Part shown: in pieces, positions 7,631-15,576 of the stretch
Layout of the letters: the number at the start of each line of letters is the position of its first letter
How positions within the stretch are numbered: the first letter of the stretch is position 1
Made by a program: the position numbers and the translations under genes
Source of the DNA: Rhodospirillales bacterium
GTDB taxonomy: Bacteria > Pseudomonadota > Alphaproteobacteria > Rhodospirillales > Defluviicoccaceae
DNA: 35,309 nt
Reading direction: 5' to 3'
NCBI GenBank assembly: GCA_016793925.1
Contig: JAEULH010000018.1
Location: 1 to 35,309 of the forward strand
The notes under the pieces: generated by a model
Database searches by the model: none
What the model was told of the DNA's origin: nothing
The model's input: the letters and a program-made list of their open reading frames with translations, nothing else

Positions 7631-8016
7631 GACGTGACATTAATCGGAACGAGACCGGGTTCGAAAGCAACATTTTGCCGCCGCGCCGCGCCTGCTCGGC
7701 CAATTGCATTGCAATATGGACGCCGTGACGGTACAACCGTTCCGGGCGCACGGCCTGACTTTTTTTCCCAAAGAGATTCGCGCACCCGATGCCCAATGTG
7801 TTTAAAATGTGGCAAGGACGTGGCATGTAAGGCCTGCCGGGTGCGCCGGCTTGTGCGATGCGGGATGACACGGCGGCTTCACATCGCAGCCGCAGTGGTT
7901 CATGCAGCACAAGCAGGACACGCCGCTCCGCCGTCGGTGGAGAGGGGCGCGTGCGATCTGATGTAGAGTGCCGGCTGCGGCTATCAATTCTGCTTTTACT
8001 GGAGAGGGTTACCGAT
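7631..8016. promoter_or_regulatory. Divergent intergenic region, channel / epimerase
   Basis: 386 bp between two divergent starts. It holds a perfect ATTGCA-T-TGCAAT palindrome at 7703-7715, a run of seven or more T at about 7760 and an AT-rich TTTAAAATG patch at 7801. Several short ORFs cross it, but none has a ribosome site or plausible composition. Promoters for both genes must lie here, but I could not place them with confidence. Confidence 0.45.
7703..7715. promoter_or_regulatory. 13-bp palindrome, candidate operator
   Basis: ATTGCA-T-TGCAAT is a perfect inverted repeat with one central base, in an otherwise GC-rich region. It lies 73 bp upstream of the channel gene and 302 bp upstream of the epimerase. 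Position favours control of the channel; no regulator is known. Confidence 0.3.
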
Positions 8017-9069
8017 ATGCCTGATGTTAACGCGAACACGTCGCAGGGGGAGGCATCGGCGGCCGGTGGCCGCAAGGAACACGTTCTGATCACCGGCGGT
8101 CTTGGGTTCATCGGCACCCACGTTGCCGACGGTTATCTCGCCGCCGGTCACAAGGTGACCCTGCTCGACTCCATGGTCGCGGCCGTCACCGACGGCTCCT
8201 GGTACGCCGGCAATCCCGACGTCGAGATCATCAAGCTCAGCGTCGACGCTTTCTTCAACGAGGGACATACGTTCGAGCCCTACGACCGCATCATCCATGC
8301 CGCTTCGCACGTCGGTCCGGCCGGCATCCTGAAGTATGTGGGCAAGCTGGGCTTCGAGATCGTCCAGGCGACGCAGGAAGTCGTCGAAGAGTGCATTCGC
8401 CACGACAAGCCGCTGGTGACGTTCAGCTCGGCGGAGGTTTACGGCCGTAGCGGCAACCTTGCCGAAACCGACACGATCCAGGTTCCGGTCGACTACAACT
8501 CGCGGATCGAATACGCGATCGCGAAGACGCTGACCGAGTGCCTTGTCGTCAACAGCAGCAAGCGCGGGCTGCGCGGCATCATTATTCGCCCGTTCAACGT
8601 CACCGGCCCGCGCCAGTCGAGCGCCGGAGGCTTCGTCATGCCGACCTTCGTCCAGCAGGCGCAGGCCGGCCAACCCCTCACCGTGTTCGCGGGCGGCGAG
8701 CAGACCCGGGCCTTCCTCTCGGCGACCGACCTCTGCCGCTTCCTGGTCGAGTACATGGATAAGGCGATCGCCAGCGAGTATTTCATCTTCAACGTCGGCA
8801 ACCCCGACAACACGATCTCGATCCGCGCGCTTGCCGACCGGATCAAGGCGATGACCGGCACCAAGTCCGAGGTCGTTTACGCCGACGCGAAGAAGATCCA
8901 CGGCGAGCTGTACGAGGAGGCGCTGTCGATCCACAAGATTCCGGTGCTGCATAACGCCAAGTCGGTCGGGTGGAAGCCCCTCGTTACTCTCGACGAACTC
9001 ATTCGCGAGACCATCGATTTCTACGGCTCGCACAAGGATATGCGGGCGCTGGCGATGGCTTCAGCCTAG
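8017..9069 (+). CDS. NAD-dependent nucleotide-sugar epimerase/dehydratase
   Basis: Extended short-chain dehydrogenase of 350 aa acting on a nucleotide sugar. The Rossmann motif GGLGFIG is at 27-33 and an acidic D51 ends the second strand, favouring NAD. S137/S138 and the catalytic Y166-x3-K170 pair follow, and the sugar-binding half carries R-P-F-N-V-T-G-P-R. The frame is open from 7858, but the ATG at 8017 is chosen because GGAGAGGG (8001-8008) precedes it and the upstream residues are unlike the family. Exact substrate (UDP-glucose, UDP-xylose, GDP or dTDP sugars) cannot be told from motifs. It precedes a polysaccharide co-polymerase kinase, so a role in exopolysaccharide precursors is likely. 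Confidence 0.9.
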   Translation: MPDVNANTSQGEASAAGGRKEHVLITGGLGFIGTHVADGYLAAGHKVTLLDSMVAAVTDGSWYAGNPDVEIIKLSVDAFFNEGHTFEPYDRIIHAASHVGPAGILKYVGKLGFEIVQATQEVVEECIRHDKPLVTFSSAEVYGRSGNLAETDTIQVPVDYNSRIEYAIAKTLTECLVVNSSKRGLRGIIIRPFNVTGPRQSSAGGFVMPTFVQQAQAGQPLTVFAGGEQTRAFLSATDLCRFLVEYMDKAIASEYFIFNVGNPDNTISIRALADRIKAMTGTKSEVVYADAKKIHGELYEEALSIHKIPVLHNAKSVGWKPLVTLDELIRETIDFYGSHKDMRALAMASA

Positions 9070-9076
9070 CGCCCGG

Positions 9077-9100
9077 CCGCGGACGCCGGTCGGTCCGCGG
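9077..9100 (+). terminator. Hairpin after the epimerase gene
   Basis: CCGCGGAC and GTCCGCGG are perfect 8-bp arms around an 8-base loop, starting eight bases after the stop codon and followed by TTGGTT. The short T-rich tail makes it a weak intrinsic-terminator candidate. Confidence 0.45.
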
Positions 9101-9118
9101 TTGGTTCGGAGGAATGAC

Positions 9119-9166
9119 GTTGGCAGCGACGGCCGATGACTCTGATCGGGAGCGGTCGCTGCCAAC
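9119..9166. repeat. 12-bp perfect inverted repeat between epimerase and kinase
   Basis: GTTGGCAGCGAC (9119-9130) and GTCGCTGCCAAC (9155-9166) are exact reverse complements separated by 24 bases. There is no T-run after the right arm. The site lies 19 bp after the 9077-9100 hairpin and 253 bp before the kinase start. It could be an RNA leader structure or a binding site for a regulator. Confidence 0.55.
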
Positions 9167-9380
9167 AACCTTGCGCTATCGGGGGTCTTGGGTGCACAAT
9201 GGGCGTGCGCTGCAATGATAGCGTGTATGGACGTCGCCTCGCCGACGGGCTTGACCGAGCGGAGCCGGCGGGCAGGGCACTGTATGCGAGTAATTAGCCT
9301 AGACGAATTGTAGACGAGCGTTACCTGTGGCGGGCGGTGGTCGGCGGGAGCAGCGCTGTTCGGTGGCGTAATCCTCCCTG

Positions 9381-9398
9381 GTCCGGCCGCAGCCGGAC
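9381..9398 (+). promoter_or_regulatory. Leader hairpin next to the kinase ribosome site
   Basis: GTCCGGC-CGCA-GCCGGAC is a 7-bp perfect stem with a tetraloop. It ends about 10 bases before the AGGAG ribosome site of the GTG-started kinase gene and may affect its translation. Confidence 0.4.
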
Positions 9399-9418
9399 GT
9401 GGACTGGCAGGAGTTATC

Positions 9419-11698
9419 GTGGATCGTCCGTTGGAGGAGCCGGCGCGAGAGCGGGCCGGCGTCAAGTCGTCCGTGAACGCGCAGCGGTGGGTCGACAACG
9501 TGCGCGATGTGGACGCGGCATGGCTCGTGCAGACCCTGAAGCGGCGAAAGTGGGCCGTCATCATTCCGACGCTGCTGGCGACCCTCGCCGCCGCCGTTCT
9601 GATCATGCTGGTGCCGTCGCGTTACAGCGCGACCACGGAGATCATGCTGGACACCGCCCAGCAGCAGGTCGTCAATATCCAGGCGGTGCTGACCGAGACG
9701 CTGCCCGATCAGGAGGCGGTCGACAGCCAGGTCGAAGTCCTGCGCTCCCGCGGCGTGGCCGCAAAGGTCATCGCAGCGTTGGATCTTGCCGACGATCCGG
9801 AATTCAACCCGGCCCTGCAATCTCCATCCTGGGTGCGCTCGATCATCGCGTCCGTGAAAGCCGGCATCCAGCGGCTGAAGTCGACCGTGACCGGCCACGT
9901 CCCGCAGCCCCTGCCGGATGACATCGCCGAGGCGCAGCTGCGGGCCAACGTCATCGACAATTTTCTCGATCGCCTCGACGTCCGCCTGAAGGCCCAGTCG
10001 CGGGTGCTCCAGGTCACGTTCTCCTCGGAAGACCCGGTCAAGGCCTGGCGGATCACCAACAAGCTGGCCGAGATTTATCTCCTCGACCAGCTCGACGCCA
10101 AATACGAGGCGGCGCAGCGCGCCACCAACTGGCTGACGGAGAAGATCGCCAACCTCCGCCGCGACCTCGGGGAAAAGGAACAGGCGGTCGAGCAGTATCG
10201 AAAGGAAGCCGGACTGTTCACCGGCGCCGGCGGCTTCACCCTCATTTCGCAACAGATCTCGGATCTCAATGCGCAGATGATCGTCGCCCGCACCTCGCGC
10301 GCCGAGGCGGAAGCGCGTCTTGACCAGATGCGCCGGCTGGTCCGTTCGCCGGCCGGCGCCAGCGCGGCCGCCGACGTTCTCGGCTCGCCCGTCATTCAGT
10401 CGCTGCTTACGCAGGAAAGCGAGGTGAAGCGCGAGGTCGCCGAGCTGGCGGACGAGTTCGGCGAGCGCCATCCGCGGATGATCAGCGCCCGCGCGGCCCT
10501 GCGAGACGTCCAGTCGAAGATCGCCACGGAAATCGCGAAGGTCGTGCAAAAGCTCGAAAACGACGTCGGCGTCGCCCGCGCCCGCGAGGTCTCGCTGCAG
10601 GAGAGCCTCGACCAGCTCAAGGCGCGCATGGCGCAGAGCAACAGCTCCGAGGTCCAGCTCCGCTCCCTGGAGCGCGATGCGGCGGCCGAGCGGACCATGC
10701 TGGAGACGTTCCTCAGCCGCTTCGAGGAAACCAGCGCCCAAACGGATTCCACCGTCCAGCAGTCCGGCGCCCGCATCATTTCCCGCGCCGATGTCCCCGA
10801 CAATGCCTCCTATCCGCCGAGGACGCTGATCGTCGCGACCGTATTCCTGCTTTCGGCCGTCTTCTCGATGCTCGCGGTGCTCGCAATCGAGCAGTTCGAT
10901 CGCGGCTATCGCAGCGGCGAGCAGATCGAGCGCATCCTCGGCAAACGCGCTCTCGGTCTCGTGCCGGTCGTTCGCGCCTCCGGCCGGGGACGCTCGATGG
11001 GACCGGAGTCGTTCATCCTGAAGAACCCCTCGTCAATGTTCGGCGAGGCCGTACGCTCCGTGTTTACCAGCGTGCTGCTGGCGCCCGAGGGCGAAGCGCC
11101 GAAGACGCTGCTGATCACCTCGGCGCAGCCGAACGAGGGCAAGACCACGCTGGCCGTCTGCCTCGCGCGAATGCGCGGCCTCTCGGGCCGGCGCACCGTG
11201 ATCGTCGAGACCGATCTGCGCCGCCCCTCGGTGCACCGCATGCTCGGCGTGCCGCGACGGCCGGGGCTGGTCGAACTGATCACCGGCGAAGCGCAGCTTG
11301 CGGAGTGTCTGCATCGCGACGAACGATCCGGGGCCTACGTCATCCCGGCCGGACGGCTGACTGCGGATCCGGCCGAGATTCTGGCATCGCCGCAGATGCG
11401 CGCCGTCATCACCGCATTGACCGGCGAATTCGAGCTGGTCATCCTTGACTCGCCGCCCGTTGTTGCGGTTTCGGATCCACGGCTGCTTGCGCCGCAGGTC
11501 GATGCGACCATCCTGGTGGTGCGCTGGGCGGCGACGACACGTGACATCGTCGCGCTGGCGGCAAAGCAGATCGACGAGGGAGGCGGCAACCTGATCGGGG
11601 TCGTCCTCTCGATGGTCGACTCGAAGAAGCACGCCCAGTACGGCTTCAGTGACTCGGCCTACTATTACGGCCCGGTGAAGAAGTACTACACGAGCTGA
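9419..11698 (+). CDS. Wzc/ExoP-like polysaccharide co-polymerase and tyrosine autokinase
   Basis: A 759-aa inner-membrane protein that controls chain length and export of exopolysaccharide. An N-terminal Wzz-type part has a membrane helix at about 45-66. A long periplasmic coiled-coil region follows, with a second helix near 470-488. The cytoplasmic BY-kinase domain has Walker A S-A-Q-P-N-E-G-K-T-T (K575), Walker A' V-I-V-E-T-D with D599, and Walker B V-I-L-D with D677. The tail carries a tyrosine cluster (Y741, Y748-750, Y756, Y757) for autophosphorylation. Start is GTG at 9419 with AGGAG seven bases upstream. It is a fused membrane-plus-kinase form. No polymerase, flippase, outer-membrane channel or glycosyltransferase gene is nearby. 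Confidence 0.93.
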   Translation: MDRPLEEPARERAGVKSSVNAQRWVDNVRDVDAAWLVQTLKRRKWAVIIPTLLATLAAAVLIMLVPSRYSATTEIMLDTAQQQVVNIQAVLTETLPDQEAVDSQVEVLRSRGVAAKVIAALDLADDPEFNPALQSPSWVRSIIASVKAGIQRLKSTVTGHVPQPLPDDIAEAQLRANVIDNFLDRLDVRLKAQSRVLQVTFSSEDPVKAWRITNKLAEIYLLDQLDAKYEAAQRATNWLTEKIANLRRDLGEKEQAVEQYRKEAGLFTGAGGFTLISQQISDLNAQMIVARTSRAEAEARLDQMRRLVRSPAGASAAADVLGSPVIQSLLTQESEVKREVAELADEFGERHPRMISARAALRDVQSKIATEIAKVVQKLENDVGVARAREVSLQESLDQLKARMAQSNSSEVQLRSLERDAAAERTMLETFLSRFEETSAQTDSTVQQSGARIISRADVPDNASYPPRTLIVATVFLLSAVFSMLAVLAIEQFDRGYRSGEQIERILGKRALGLVPVVRASGRGRSMGPESFILKNPSSMFGEAVRSVFTSVLLAPEGEAPKTLLITSAQPNEGKTTLAVCLARMRGLSGRRTVIVETDLRRPSVHRMLGVPRRPGLVELITGEAQLAECLHRDERSGAYVIPAGRLTADPAEILASPQMRAVITALTGEFELVILDSPPVVAVSDPRLLAPQVDATILVVRWAATTRDIVALAAKQIDEGGGNLIGVVLSMVDSKKHAQYGFSDSAYYYGPVKKYYTS

Positions 11699-11703
11699 AT
11701 CAA

Positions 11704-11735
11704 TCCGCTTTCGGCTGAATTCACCCGGAAGCGGA
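11704..11735 (+). terminator. Hairpin after the kinase gene
   Basis: TCCGCTTTCG (11704-11713) pairs with CGGAAGCGGA (11726-11735) over ten positions with one G-T wobble, starting five bases after the stop codon. There is no U-tract. It sits in the 227-bp gap between the convergent kinase and GMC oxidoreductase genes, where I see nothing else. Confidence 0.4.
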
Positions 11736-11925
11736 AGTCCGATCGGCTGCGCGGAAGGTTTCGCCCGGCCGCGCCGTCTCCGGAAGGCGTCCGTAGGCGT
11801 CCGCGGCAGCCGTCTCGCGGTCTCCTGCCGCTGGGATGGATGCATGAAGCCGGCGGGTCCGCAAGGCAGCGCCGGCCGACCCGGCAAGCGATCCGCCGGT
11901 TTTGCCCGCGGATGCGGCGACCGCC

Positions 11926-13521
11926 TCAGAACCGGCGTTCGGCGAAGACGCCCTTCAGGTGATCCGACAAGCGCAGCGCCAGCGCGATGATCGTCATCGT
12001 CGGCGTGTTGTTGCCGGCCGTGGGGAACACCGAACTGCCGGCGACGAACAGGTTGCCGATGCCGTGGGCGCGGCAGTGTTCATTGACGACACCCTGCTTC
12101 GGGTCGACGTGCATGCGCGTCGTGCCCATGTGGTGCCAAACCCAGTGCAGTTCGTTGACCTCGTGGTTGCTGTGCAACGGCAGGTCGATCCTGATCTCGC
12201 CGATGTTTGCAGCGGCGGCCTTGTCGCGAAAAATCTCGATCGTCCGGCGGACGGTGTGCTGATCGAGAGGGGTGAGACGCCAATCGAGGCAGACCTTGTT
12301 CATCCCCAGCTGGTCGCGGTGGTGGCTGAGCATCACCCGGCTGTCCGGGTTCGGCGCCGGCTCGATCAGGGTCATGATCTGGTAATGGTGCAGCAGGTGG
12401 CGGGAGCGCGACAGATAGCCGAGGGCGAACGCGGTGACGTTGTGCGCGTCAAGCAGCATCTCGCCGATGCCCTTGGTCAGGTTCTTCGGGACAAACCCGC
12501 TGCGCGCGTCCTTGTAGAAGGTCTTGAGGACTTCGGTCCCCGCGCACTGCTCGCCCTTGAACACCGACTCGATAAAGGTCGCCGAGTCGAGGATCTGTTC
12601 GCGCCTCTGCGTCTCCTCGTCCAGTTCGATTTGGGCCGCCACCGGCAGACGAACGACCGCGTACTTGGTGTCGTGGATATCGGGCGAAGCCTCGGGATCC
12701 GTGAAGGTGATCGTGCCCGACGGGAAGGTCGCGTGCTCCATGAAAAAGCGGCCAACGAGATCATAATCGTTGGCGAGGCCGCGCGGCGCCGACGTGTTCG
12801 ACGTCAAGAGCAGGCGGGCATTCTCGATGCCGCCGGCGGCCAGCACGAAAACCTTGGCTGAAACCCAGAAGCGTCGGCCGTCGAGGCAGGCGACGCGCAC
12901 GCGCTTGATTTTCCCGTCCAGTTCATCGGCCTGGATATCGACAACATTGGCGTACAGATAGACGGAGATGTTATCGCTGGCCTGGAGCTCTTCGCGAAAC
13001 ACGCGACCGAAACGCCGCCGTTCCTTGTTCGTCTGGATCATCCTGGTGACGATCTGGTGATTCGGAAACGGCAGAATTTTGAGATTGGCGCCGTTCAGCT
13101 CGCGCACCCAGACGTCGGGGTCGTACTTGCCGATCGGCAGGCCGCACACGGCGTGGGCGCGGTCGTAGTAGGGCGCCAGCTCCTCGAAGGTGAACGGCCA
13201 GCCGCTGTACGGCACCCACGGCCGCTTGGTGAAGTGGATCGGCTGAAAGGGCCTGGAAAAGCCGCCCCAGCAATTGGTGCTGCCGCCGAAATAGCGCGAC
13301 CGCGTGGTGTCGAGTTCGTAGGGGATGCCGACGCTCTCGCCCTCGTAAAGGGACTGGGTCTCCCGTTCGGCCTTCAGTCCGCCGCTTTCAAGGAGGCAGA
13401 CGCGGACCGGACCGTTCATGAACTCCCGAGCCAGGGAAATGCCGCCGGCGCCGCCGCCGATGACGCAAAGGTCCGTTTCGATGTCAACATTCTCATCGAC
13501 GGTGCGGGCATCAATGAACAT
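11926..13521 (-). CDS. GMC-family FAD-dependent oxidoreductase
   Basis: A 531-aa flavoenzyme oxidising an alcohol or sugar. The FAD dinucleotide motif GGGAGG is at 22-27, with E45 ending the second strand (C-L-L-E-S-G-G). The GMC signature R-Y-F-G-G-S-T-N-C-W-G-G follows near 75-87. The C-terminal half has the catalytic His region H-H-M-G-T-T-R-M (H463/H464) and A-G-N-N-T-P-T-M with N504/N505. There is no signal peptide. The start is ATG at 13521, preceded by an A-rich stretch and GGG. It faces the polysaccharide kinase, as such enzymes often do in exopolysaccharide loci. The substrate is unknown; oxidation of a polymer or a precursor sugar is only an inference. Confidence 0.88.
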   Translation of the reverse strand: MFIDARTVDENVDIETDLCVIGGGAGGISLAREFMNGPVRVCLLESGGLKAERETQSLYEGESVGIPYELDTTRSRYFGGSTNCWGGFSRPFQPIHFTKRPWVPYSGWPFTFEELAPYYDRAHAVCGLPIGKYDPDVWVRELNGANLKILPFPNHQIVTRMIQTNKERRRFGRVFREELQASDNISVYLYANVVDIQADELDGKIKRVRVACLDGRRFWVSAKVFVLAAGGIENARLLLTSNTSAPRGLANDYDLVGRFFMEHATFPSGTITFTDPEASPDIHDTKYAVVRLPVAAQIELDEETQRREQILDSATFIESVFKGEQCAGTEVLKTFYKDARSGFVPKNLTKGIGEMLLDAHNVTAFALGYLSRSRHLLHHYQIMTLIEPAPNPDSRVMLSHHRDQLGMNKVCLDWRLTPLDQHTVRRTIEIFRDKAAAANIGEIRIDLPLHSNHEVNELHWVWHHMGTTRMHVDPKQGVVNEHCRAHGIGNLFVAGSSVFPTAGNNTPTMTIIALALRLSDHLKGVFAERRF

Positions 13522-14036
13522 CGGAACCCTTTTTTCCCTGACCTACCAACCTAAATTCTTATGGCAACCGCGCACTCGCCCGCCCTCGCCGAATGTCGCG
13601 CGGGCCATACGGACGCGCATGATCGGACAGAGCCATAGTTGCGAACACCCCCAGACGGATGGCGCCACGCCGAACGCGGGCAAACGCGGGCCACTGAACC
13701 CATGTTCAATCCTGGACACCACACCGCAGCCGCCGTGCTGGCTTCACGAGCCGAAAGACATTGTCGCTCAGCGCTGCGCCGATAGTTTAGGTTGAAGCGC
13801 ACGCGCGGTCCATACAAGTTCACGCGGCCGGATGAAAGATGCGTGCGGTCGGCCGCTTACGGAGCCTGCAGAGCGGCAGGTGCGATCGCTTGCGGCTGAA
13901 ATAGCTTTAGAAGCGCCGCTCCATCCCCGTCAGTGAACGGCGGCCCCCGATCTACGACGGGCACGGCTGCGTCTCGCCGCGGTCGTTGCGGCCGGTTAAA
14001 ATGCCTTCCCTTTACGATAAGCCGATGACCTGAGGA
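13522..14036. other. 515-bp intergenic region without a recognisable gene
   Basis: It separates GMC oxidoreductase (minus) from DUF4167 (minus). A 90-aa open frame on the minus strand lacks a ribosome site and looks like noise. Short features seen are a TGAAC-CCAT-GTTCA inverted repeat at 13695-13708 and two nearby ACGCGGGC copies around 13675-13690. No tRNA fold or terminator with a U-tract was found. It must contain the GMC oxidoreductase promoter near 13522-13600. Confidence 0.4.
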
Positions 14037-14417
14037 CTAGATCTGCGCCGCTTCGGGCGCTTCAGCGGAGGTGTCGCCACCACCGGCCTCGGCCACAACC
14101 TCGCCCTCTGCCGCCTCATCCTGGGGCGAACGGCGCGGCCGCTCGACGCCTCGCTCGCCGCTGGCCTTCTCGGCGGCGCTGATGATCCGATAGTAGTGCT
14201 CGGCGAACTGATAGAAGCCTTCCGCCGCAACCGGATCGCCCGCCGAAGCGGCGTCCCGGCCGAGCACCAGGTAGCGATCGAGAACCTGCTGCGCCGTGCC
14301 GCGGATTTTACCCTCCGGACCGCTGCTTTCGAAGGTTTGCGTTTTCAGGGATGTCGGATGACGCCGACCGTTGCCACGATTGCGCCCCCGTCTTGTGTTC
14401 GTCGTCGTGTGTTTCAT
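14037..14417 (-). CDS. DUF4167 domain protein
   Basis: A 126-aa protein typical of Alphaproteobacteria. The N-terminus is basic (R-R-G-R-N-R-G-N-G-R-R-H-P), then comes the domain core T-F-E-S-S-G-P-E-G-K-I-R-G-T and the helical segment R-D-A-A-S-A-G-D-P-V-A-A-E-G-F-Y-Q-F-A-E-H-Y-Y-R-I. The C-terminal third is acidic and Ala/Glu-rich, probably disordered. The basic start suggests nucleic-acid contact, but the family's function is not established. The ATG at 14417 has an AGGTG-like site upstream. It lies 235 bp downstream of prmC, a position often seen in this class. Confidence 0.88.
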   Translation of the reverse strand: MKHTTTNTRRGRNRGNGRRHPTSLKTQTFESSGPEGKIRGTAQQVLDRYLVLGRDAASAGDPVAAEGFYQFAEHYYRIISAAEKASGERGVERPRRSPQDEAAEGEVVAEAGGGDTSAEAPEAAQI

Positions 14418-14652
14418 CGCACCTAATGACTACTGATGAGGCCGATAGCCGGATGACCCGCTTCGCGCCTGCGCCCACAACGCAACTTTGGCAACAAGTG
14501 CCTTGTGTCAGATCTTTATGCGGGACTGAGGGGCAGACGGCAGCACTCTGAGATCCGTTCTCGAAGCGGCGCGGTTCAATCCCCTTCTTGACCAAAGTAG
14601 TCGGGAACCATTTGGCTTCCAAGCCATTTCTAGCCTTTTCGCGCACCCAAAG
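14418..14652. other. 235-bp gap between prmC and DUF4167
   Basis: No ORF is supported here. It holds a TGGCTT-CC-AAGCCA palindrome (14613-14626) in a T-rich patch and a short stretch (about 14570-14593) resembling a tRNA T-arm plus ACCA that does not fold into a full tRNA. The DUF4167 gene may have its own promoter here. Confidence 0.35.
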
Positions 14653-15576
14653 TCAAATTGCCGCCAGCGTCAGGCATCGCTCGTGGCCGGCGAGGTCGCG
14701 GCTGACCCTTATCGTCCGCAGACCCGCCTCGGCGAACAGGATCTCGACCCGCCGGGCCTGCCCGAATCCGACCTCCACGACGGCGCAACCGCCCGTGCCA
14801 AGCAATCTTCTGAGATCCCGACCGACGGCTCTGAAGGCGTCGAGACCGTCGGGACCGCCGCGCAAGGCCGTCGTCGGCTCGAATGCGCGGATCTCCGGCG
14901 TCAGGGAGGCGAAACCGGCATCGTCGATATATGGGGGGTTGGCGACGACCAGGTCAAACGTGCCGGCGACCGCGGACCCCCAGTCGCAACAGACGAAATC
15001 ACAGCGCGGCGCCAGCGCCAGTCGGTGGGCATTGTCGCGGGCGACCCGGAGCGCGGCCTCGGAAACGTCGACGCCGACGCCGCGGGCGGCGGGCAGCTCG
15101 CTCAGCAGGGCGAGAAGAATACAGCCGCTGCCACTGCCGATATCGAGGATTCGCGGCGAACCATCCTCGGCGCCATGCAGAGCGAGCGCCGTCTCGACGA
15201 TCAGCTCCGTCTCCGGCCGCGGGATCAGAACGTCCGGCGTGACCCGAATCGGCAAGCTCCAGAATTCGCGCTCGCCGAGGATGTAGGCCAGCGGTTCCCC
15301 ATGGCCCCGCCGCGCAGCAAGGTCGCAGACGGCGCCGACGGGCGCCGCCGCGACGGGGCGTTCCGGATACGCGAACACGCGCGCAGGATCCAGGCGCAGG
15401 CCGTGACCGACGATCAGCCGCGCCTCCAGGGCTGGGAGGGCGACGCCGGCGGCAACGAGCGAGGCGGCGACCTCTCGGACAAGATCGCCGACGGTCACAA
15501 CCGAAGCGTTCGGCGCAACCGACCGGCCGGCCGGGTCCGCCTCGGCCGTTTCTTGGGCAACGGCCGCCTTCGTCAT
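14653..15576 (-). CDS. prmC: Release factor glutamine methyltransferase PrmC
   Basis: Methylates the Gln of the GGQ motif of peptide release factors, using SAM. The 307-aa sequence has a helical N-domain, the SAM motif DIGSGSG at 145-151 and the N5-glutamine methyltransferase signature NPPY at 213-216. An N-terminal extension of about 25 residues (Ala-rich) precedes the usual start. The ATG at 15576 overlaps the prfA stop by four bases (ATGA), so enzyme and substrate RF1 are translationally coupled. Confidence 0.95.
   Translation of the reverse strand: MTKAAVAQETAEADPAGRSVAPNASVVTVGDLVREVAASLVAAGVALPALEARLIVGHGLRLDPARVFAYPERPVAAAPVGAVCDLAARRGHGEPLAYILGEREFWSLPIRVTPDVLIPRPETELIVETALALHGAEDGSPRILDIGSGSGCILLALLSELPAARGVGVDVSEAALRVARDNAHRLALAPRCDFVCCDWGSAVAGTFDLVVANPPYIDDAGFASLTPEIRAFEPTTALRGGPDGLDAFRAVGRDLRRLLGTGGCAVVEVGFGQARRVEILFAEAGLRTIRVSRDLAGHERCLTLAAI

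Larger units (their letters stand above)
9070..9418 (+). other. 349-bp intergenic region with three hairpins
   Basis: The gap between the epimerase and the kinase has no supportable ORF. It contains the terminator-like hairpin at 9077-9100, the 12-bp inverted repeat at 9119-9166 and a GTCCGGC/GCCGGAC hairpin at 9381-9398 just before the kinase ribosome site. A fairly AT-rich patch lies near 9285-9315. The kinase therefore probably has its own promoter and a structured leader. Confidence 0.5.

Noticed and set aside
7800..7830. Possible sigma-54 promoter (TGCCAC ... TTGC on the minus strand)
   Set aside because: The GG/GC spacing is one base short of the required 10 and the GG is replaced.
9299..10741. 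480-codon minus-strand frame
   Set aside because: Antisense to the Wzc-like kinase; Asp/Arg/Leu-rich shadow.
13547..13794. 9-bp inverted repeat CAACCTAAA / TTTAGGTTG 230 bp apart
   Set aside because: A match of this length is expected about every other time by chance in a 500-bp gap.
13551..13823. 90-aa minus-strand ORF in the large intergenic gap
   Set aside because: No ribosome site and no recognisable fold or motif.
14570..14593. tRNA-like 3' end (GGTTCAATCC ... ACCA)
   Set aside because: The T-arm pairs poorly, and no acceptor, D-arm or anticodon stem can be built upstream. Treated as chance resemblance.
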